The notes below the pieces were generated by a model, which made no database searches, had not been told where the DNA came from, and saw only the letters and a list, made by a program, of their open reading frames with translations. DNA of 43,917 bases, taken from contig JAJCKG010000020.1 in the NCBI GenBank assembly GCA_020558355.1, forward strand, positions 1 through 43,917, written 5' to 3'. The translations under genes and the position numbers were made by a program. Below are positions 41,621-43,917 of the stretch, one piece after another; positions within the stretch are counted from its first letter, which is position 1; each line of letters starts with the position of its first letter. This DNA comes from a bacterium 210820-DFI.6.37 (GTDB lineage Bacteria > Bacillota > Clostridia > Peptostreptococcales > Anaerovoracaceae).

Positions 41621-43798
41621 TTAATCCTCTTTCTCTGGCTTCCACCAGAGAACCATGCTCTTTGTCGGAACCAGGAAAGTAACGCTTCCATCTTCATTCT
41701 CTGTCAGGTATGGGTCTATATTGGCTTTAAACACATCATACCGTTTCTCCAGCAGCTTCTGGTCCATGGGCTTTAACCCCGCGAGATCCCGGTAAGCCTC
41801 TTCTCTGCTGCCATACACATTCGTAAAGCCGTCATCCACAACCTTAAGATTCGGATTATACCCCATATCATATATCCGGTTATAAAGCATGTTGTTTCCG
41901 CGGCTCCTGTCTCTTGTAAAGGGCGGCTTTGGCATTTCTTCATCATCAACGCCCTTAAAGAGATCGTTGATAATCATCGGTATGCTCGGGCAGCCGTGAG
42001 ACCATATGATCAGGACCACATATTTTTTCGCGAGAGAACAAAGCTTCTCAAGGTCTCCCATGGCAATGCTTCTTGAAGCTACAACAATATCATGCTTATC
42101 TATTTTTTCGATTGACTTCTCATCCTCCCAGTCCGCCAGTATTGTTGTCACATTGTCCGCTCCGTTTTTCTCCGAGTTTTTCCTGCAGTGCTCCAGCATT
42201 TTCGGGGACGCGTCAACGGCTGTTACGGATTTAGCCCGCGCCGCCATAGGTACGGTGATTCTTCCAGGCCCGCAGCCTATATCCAGGACGGTATCATTTT
42301 TATCCGTATCAAAACAGTTGATCTGGTTTAACGTGAAGGATCGTTCCATAGACGCCATCTTATTGTAAAAATCAGCCTGATCATCCCAGCCTCCGATGCC
42401 GCGTTTCGGCTCGCGCGCTGCTTTTGCCGCTTCGCCCTCCGCATGGCCCGGCTTTCGTACCCGCTCCGCGGGGCGCTGCCCCGGTATGGCGTCTGTTTTC
42501 TCGGGCACCACATCCCGGATCATCCGAACCTGGATCACGTCGCCCTTTTTCACCGGCGGCGCTCCCGGTTTTGTTATATAAATCCCATTGGCTTCCCATT
42601 CGCAGAGGTCCTTTACAGGTCCTGGAGCCTTCGGAGCTTTTGGCGGCCGCTGATCCTTCGGCCCTTTGAAACCGCCTGGTCTTCCGCCTCTTCCTGGACC
42701 TCCCGGCCCGCCAACAGGAAGAGCCACTCCACGCTCCACTTTCATTTTCATAATAACCGATAAAGGCGGCGCTGGAAGATCCGCTCCCGCTGTAACGGAA
42801 ACCGGCGTTCCCCATGCCACATTTCCCGGCGCTCCGGTATACCATATGGATATGGCCTCTTTCACACACCACTCTATGCCGTGATACGCGGCCAGCTTTG
42901 GCCCCGCAAGATTGATAACCAGCTTTCCCCGGACAACCGCCCCGCTCATAGGTCTTCCCGGAGCGGCTTTTACCCAGCGGAAGAGCTGCTCTCCATCTTG
43001 TCCGATCAGGCTCCAGTTAAAATCCTCCGCTCCCTTGGAGGACCCTCCGTTAATCAATACGATATCGTTTTCAGCAATGGCTTTTTCAAGGGTTTCTTTT
43101 AAAAGCGCCCTGTCATCTTTAACAACTGGAATGACAACCGCCTCCGCTCCCATTTCAGTCAGCATGGCTTTTGCCATATAGCTGTTCGAATCAAAATTCT
43201 GTCCCCGTTTCAGTATGCTTCCCGGGGCAACCAGCTCCGTACCGGTAGCAATAAACGCTACCCTGGGCTTTCTGATGACCCGGATTTTGCCATGGCCACC
43301 TGTCCCCAGATCTCCGATATCAAAAGGAGTCACCCTGGTTCCGGCAGGCGCCAGCATGGTCCCTTCTTTAATCAGGCTTCCCGCCGGTCTTACATTCATT
43401 CCTCTGAATACCCGATCCGCGCCGCCACCTGGGCCGGGGATTTTTTTCGGCTCAATCGCGATCCCCCTTCCTTCTTCGTGAAACCGGATCCACTCAATGG
43501 GCAAAACGGTATCGTATTCATCAGGGAAATCATCTCCCGTGTCCGCTCGGACATATTCTCTGCCTAAAACCCAGTTTTTCGTGTCAGGCATCCCCTCTTC
43601 AAACAAATCGAAATTAACGGCTATCCCATCCATTCCCGACGCTCTGACAACGGGAATGCTGTACCTGGCGCGATAATCCTGAGCCAATATCCTGCCCTGC
43701 GCTTCTTCCAGAGGAATCACCTCTCTTTCCGCCTCCGGCTTCCACGCTTCCTGGATTCTTCTAATCGCCTCTTCCTTTGAAATATGATCGTTTAACAT
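41621..43798 (-). CDS. MoeA-like molybdopterin-domain protein fused to a class I SAM methyltransferase
   Basis: Protein of 725 residues in two parts. Residues 1-435 resemble MoeA, the enzyme that inserts molybdate into adenylylated molybdopterin: ASGMDGIAV (53-61, Asp57), FIATGTELV (182-190, Glu188), INGGSSKGAEDF (249-260), AAPGRPMSG (278-286). Divergences: the RGED motif is RGMN (Asn135 for the metal-binding Asp), and PGNPVS is replaced by LAGPKLAAY. A Gly/Pro-rich linker (about 362-395) interrupts the C-terminal MoeA domain. Residues 471-725 are a Rossmann methyltransferase with VLDIGCGPGRI (504-514) and AVDASPKML. AGAGG stands before ATG 43798. I see no frameshift: one uninterrupted frame. 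Substrate unknown. Confidence 0.85.
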   Translation of the reverse strand: MLNDHISKEEAIRRIQEAWKPEAEREVIPLEEAQGRILAQDYRARYSIPVVRASGMDGIAVNFDLFEEGMPDTKNWVLGREYVRADTGDDFPDEYDTVLPIEWIRFHEEGRGIAIEPKKIPGPGGGADRVFRGMNVRPAGSLIKEGTMLAPAGTRVTPFDIGDLGTGGHGKIRVIRKPRVAFIATGTELVAPGSILKRGQNFDSNSYMAKAMLTEMGAEAVVIPVVKDDRALLKETLEKAIAENDIVLINGGSSKGAEDFNWSLIGQDGEQLFRWVKAAPGRPMSGAVVRGKLVINLAGPKLAAYHGIEWCVKEAISIWYTGAPGNVAWGTPVSVTAGADLPAPPLSVIMKMKVERGVALPVGGPGGPGRGGRPGGFKGPKDQRPPKAPKAPGPVKDLCEWEANGIYITKPGAPPVKKGDVIQVRMIRDVVPEKTDAIPGQRPAERVRKPGHAEGEAAKAAREPKRGIGGWDDQADFYNKMASMERSFTLNQINCFDTDKNDTVLDIGCGPGRITVPMAARAKSVTAVDASPKMLEHCRKNSEKNGADNVTTILADWEDEKSIEKIDKHDIVVASRSIAMGDLEKLCSLAKKYVVLIIWSHGCPSIPMIINDLFKGVDDEEMPKPPFTRDRSRGNNMLYNRIYDMGYNPNLKVVDDGFTNVYGSREEAYRDLAGLKPMDQKLLEKRYDVFKANIDPYLTENEDGSVTFLVPTKSMVLWWKPEKED

Positions 43799-43822
43799 AT
43801 CTGACCTCTTAAATATAGAATC

Positions 43823-43850
43823 ATGGCGGGATCTGATTTTATCCCGCCAT
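43823..43850. terminator. Intergenic stem-loop, possible terminator of the edge gene
   Basis: ATGGCGGGAT (43823-43832) and ATCCCGCCAT (43841-43850) are perfect ten-base inverted copies with an eight-base loop. No T-run of more than three follows on the minus strand, so it is either a weak terminator or an mRNA processing/stability element before the MoeA-like gene. Confidence 0.55.
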
Positions 43851-43866
43851 GTTCAGTTGGTGTTTA

Positions 43867-43917
43867 TTTTTTCTTTACGGTTTTGCTCTTAACCGCGCTG
43901 TACGCGCCATAAACCTT
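43867..43917 (-). CDS. 3' end of a gene cut by the window edge
   Basis: The last 16-17 codons read KVYGAYSAVKSKTVKKK followed by TAA, in frame to the edge. The basic lysine-rich tail and the spacing to the next gene support a real coding end, but too little is visible to name it. Confidence 0.4.

Overview
The window looks like a chromosomal segment of an anaerobic, endospore-forming member of the Clostridia. The evidence is a 16S rRNA gene of clostridial type, sporulation regulators (SpoVT, SpoIIID), a SpoVB-type flippase, an arginine deiminase operon, a PduL phosphotransacylase, a T-box leader and moderate GC content. The 16S sequence and gene set suggest the Anaerovoracaceae (Clostridiales Family XIII, Emergencia/Anaerovorax-like). 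That placement is an inference from memory, not from a search.

Layout, left to right. (1) 1-2052: a 16S rRNA gene on the minus strand behind three strong tandem promoters; the first overlaps the end of an MFS transporter gene. (2) 2049-4450: the MFS gene, divergent from a DUF421-DUF4363 membrane pair with a sigma-G-like promoter. (3) 4449-7395: a three-gene set of the 2-hydroxyacyl-CoA dehydratase/activase superfamily, whose Shine-Dalgarno lies inside a terminator-like hairpin. (4) 7404-13590: rqcP, hup, a SpoVB-type flippase, an MTA/SAH-deaminase-type amidohydrolase, cardiolipin synthase and divergent spoVT. This is a broken version of the usual spoVT-yabM-mazG-hup-rqcP neighbourhood. (5) 13609-21460: the protein quality-control block tig-clpP-clpX-lon-ysxC, followed by a DUF1232 gene, hpt and pduL. 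(6) 21469-22245: a CYTH-domain gene. (7) 22256-27154: arginine deiminase operon argF-arcA-arcC followed by a YjiH-type membrane protein; no arcD is present. (8) 27160-30798: mbl, a THUMP RNA methyltransferase and a MocR-type regulator that lacks the PLP lysine, translationally overlapped. (9) 30799-33082: an APC permease behind a very good sigma-54 promoter with repeated upstream motifs, then spoIIID behind a sigma-E-like promoter. (10) 33088-37470: a MacB-type ABC exporter whose adaptor is unusually long and serine-rich. (11) 37547-41545: pyrG with a long leader, and asnB under an asparagine T-box. (12) 41621-43917: a divergent MoeA-like protein fused to a SAM methyltransferase, plus the tail of another gene.

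Functionally, arcA/argF/arcC form a complete ATP-yielding arginine pathway, while the transport step is not obvious; the YjiH protein and the sigma-54 permease are candidates. tig, clpP, clpX and lon form the canonical folding and proteolysis module. asnB and pyrG both consume glutamine, each behind a structured leader. The least expected items are the MoeA-methyltransferase fusion, the sigma-54 permease with its repeat array, the lysine-less MocR protein and the stand-alone dehydratase/activase-like trio.
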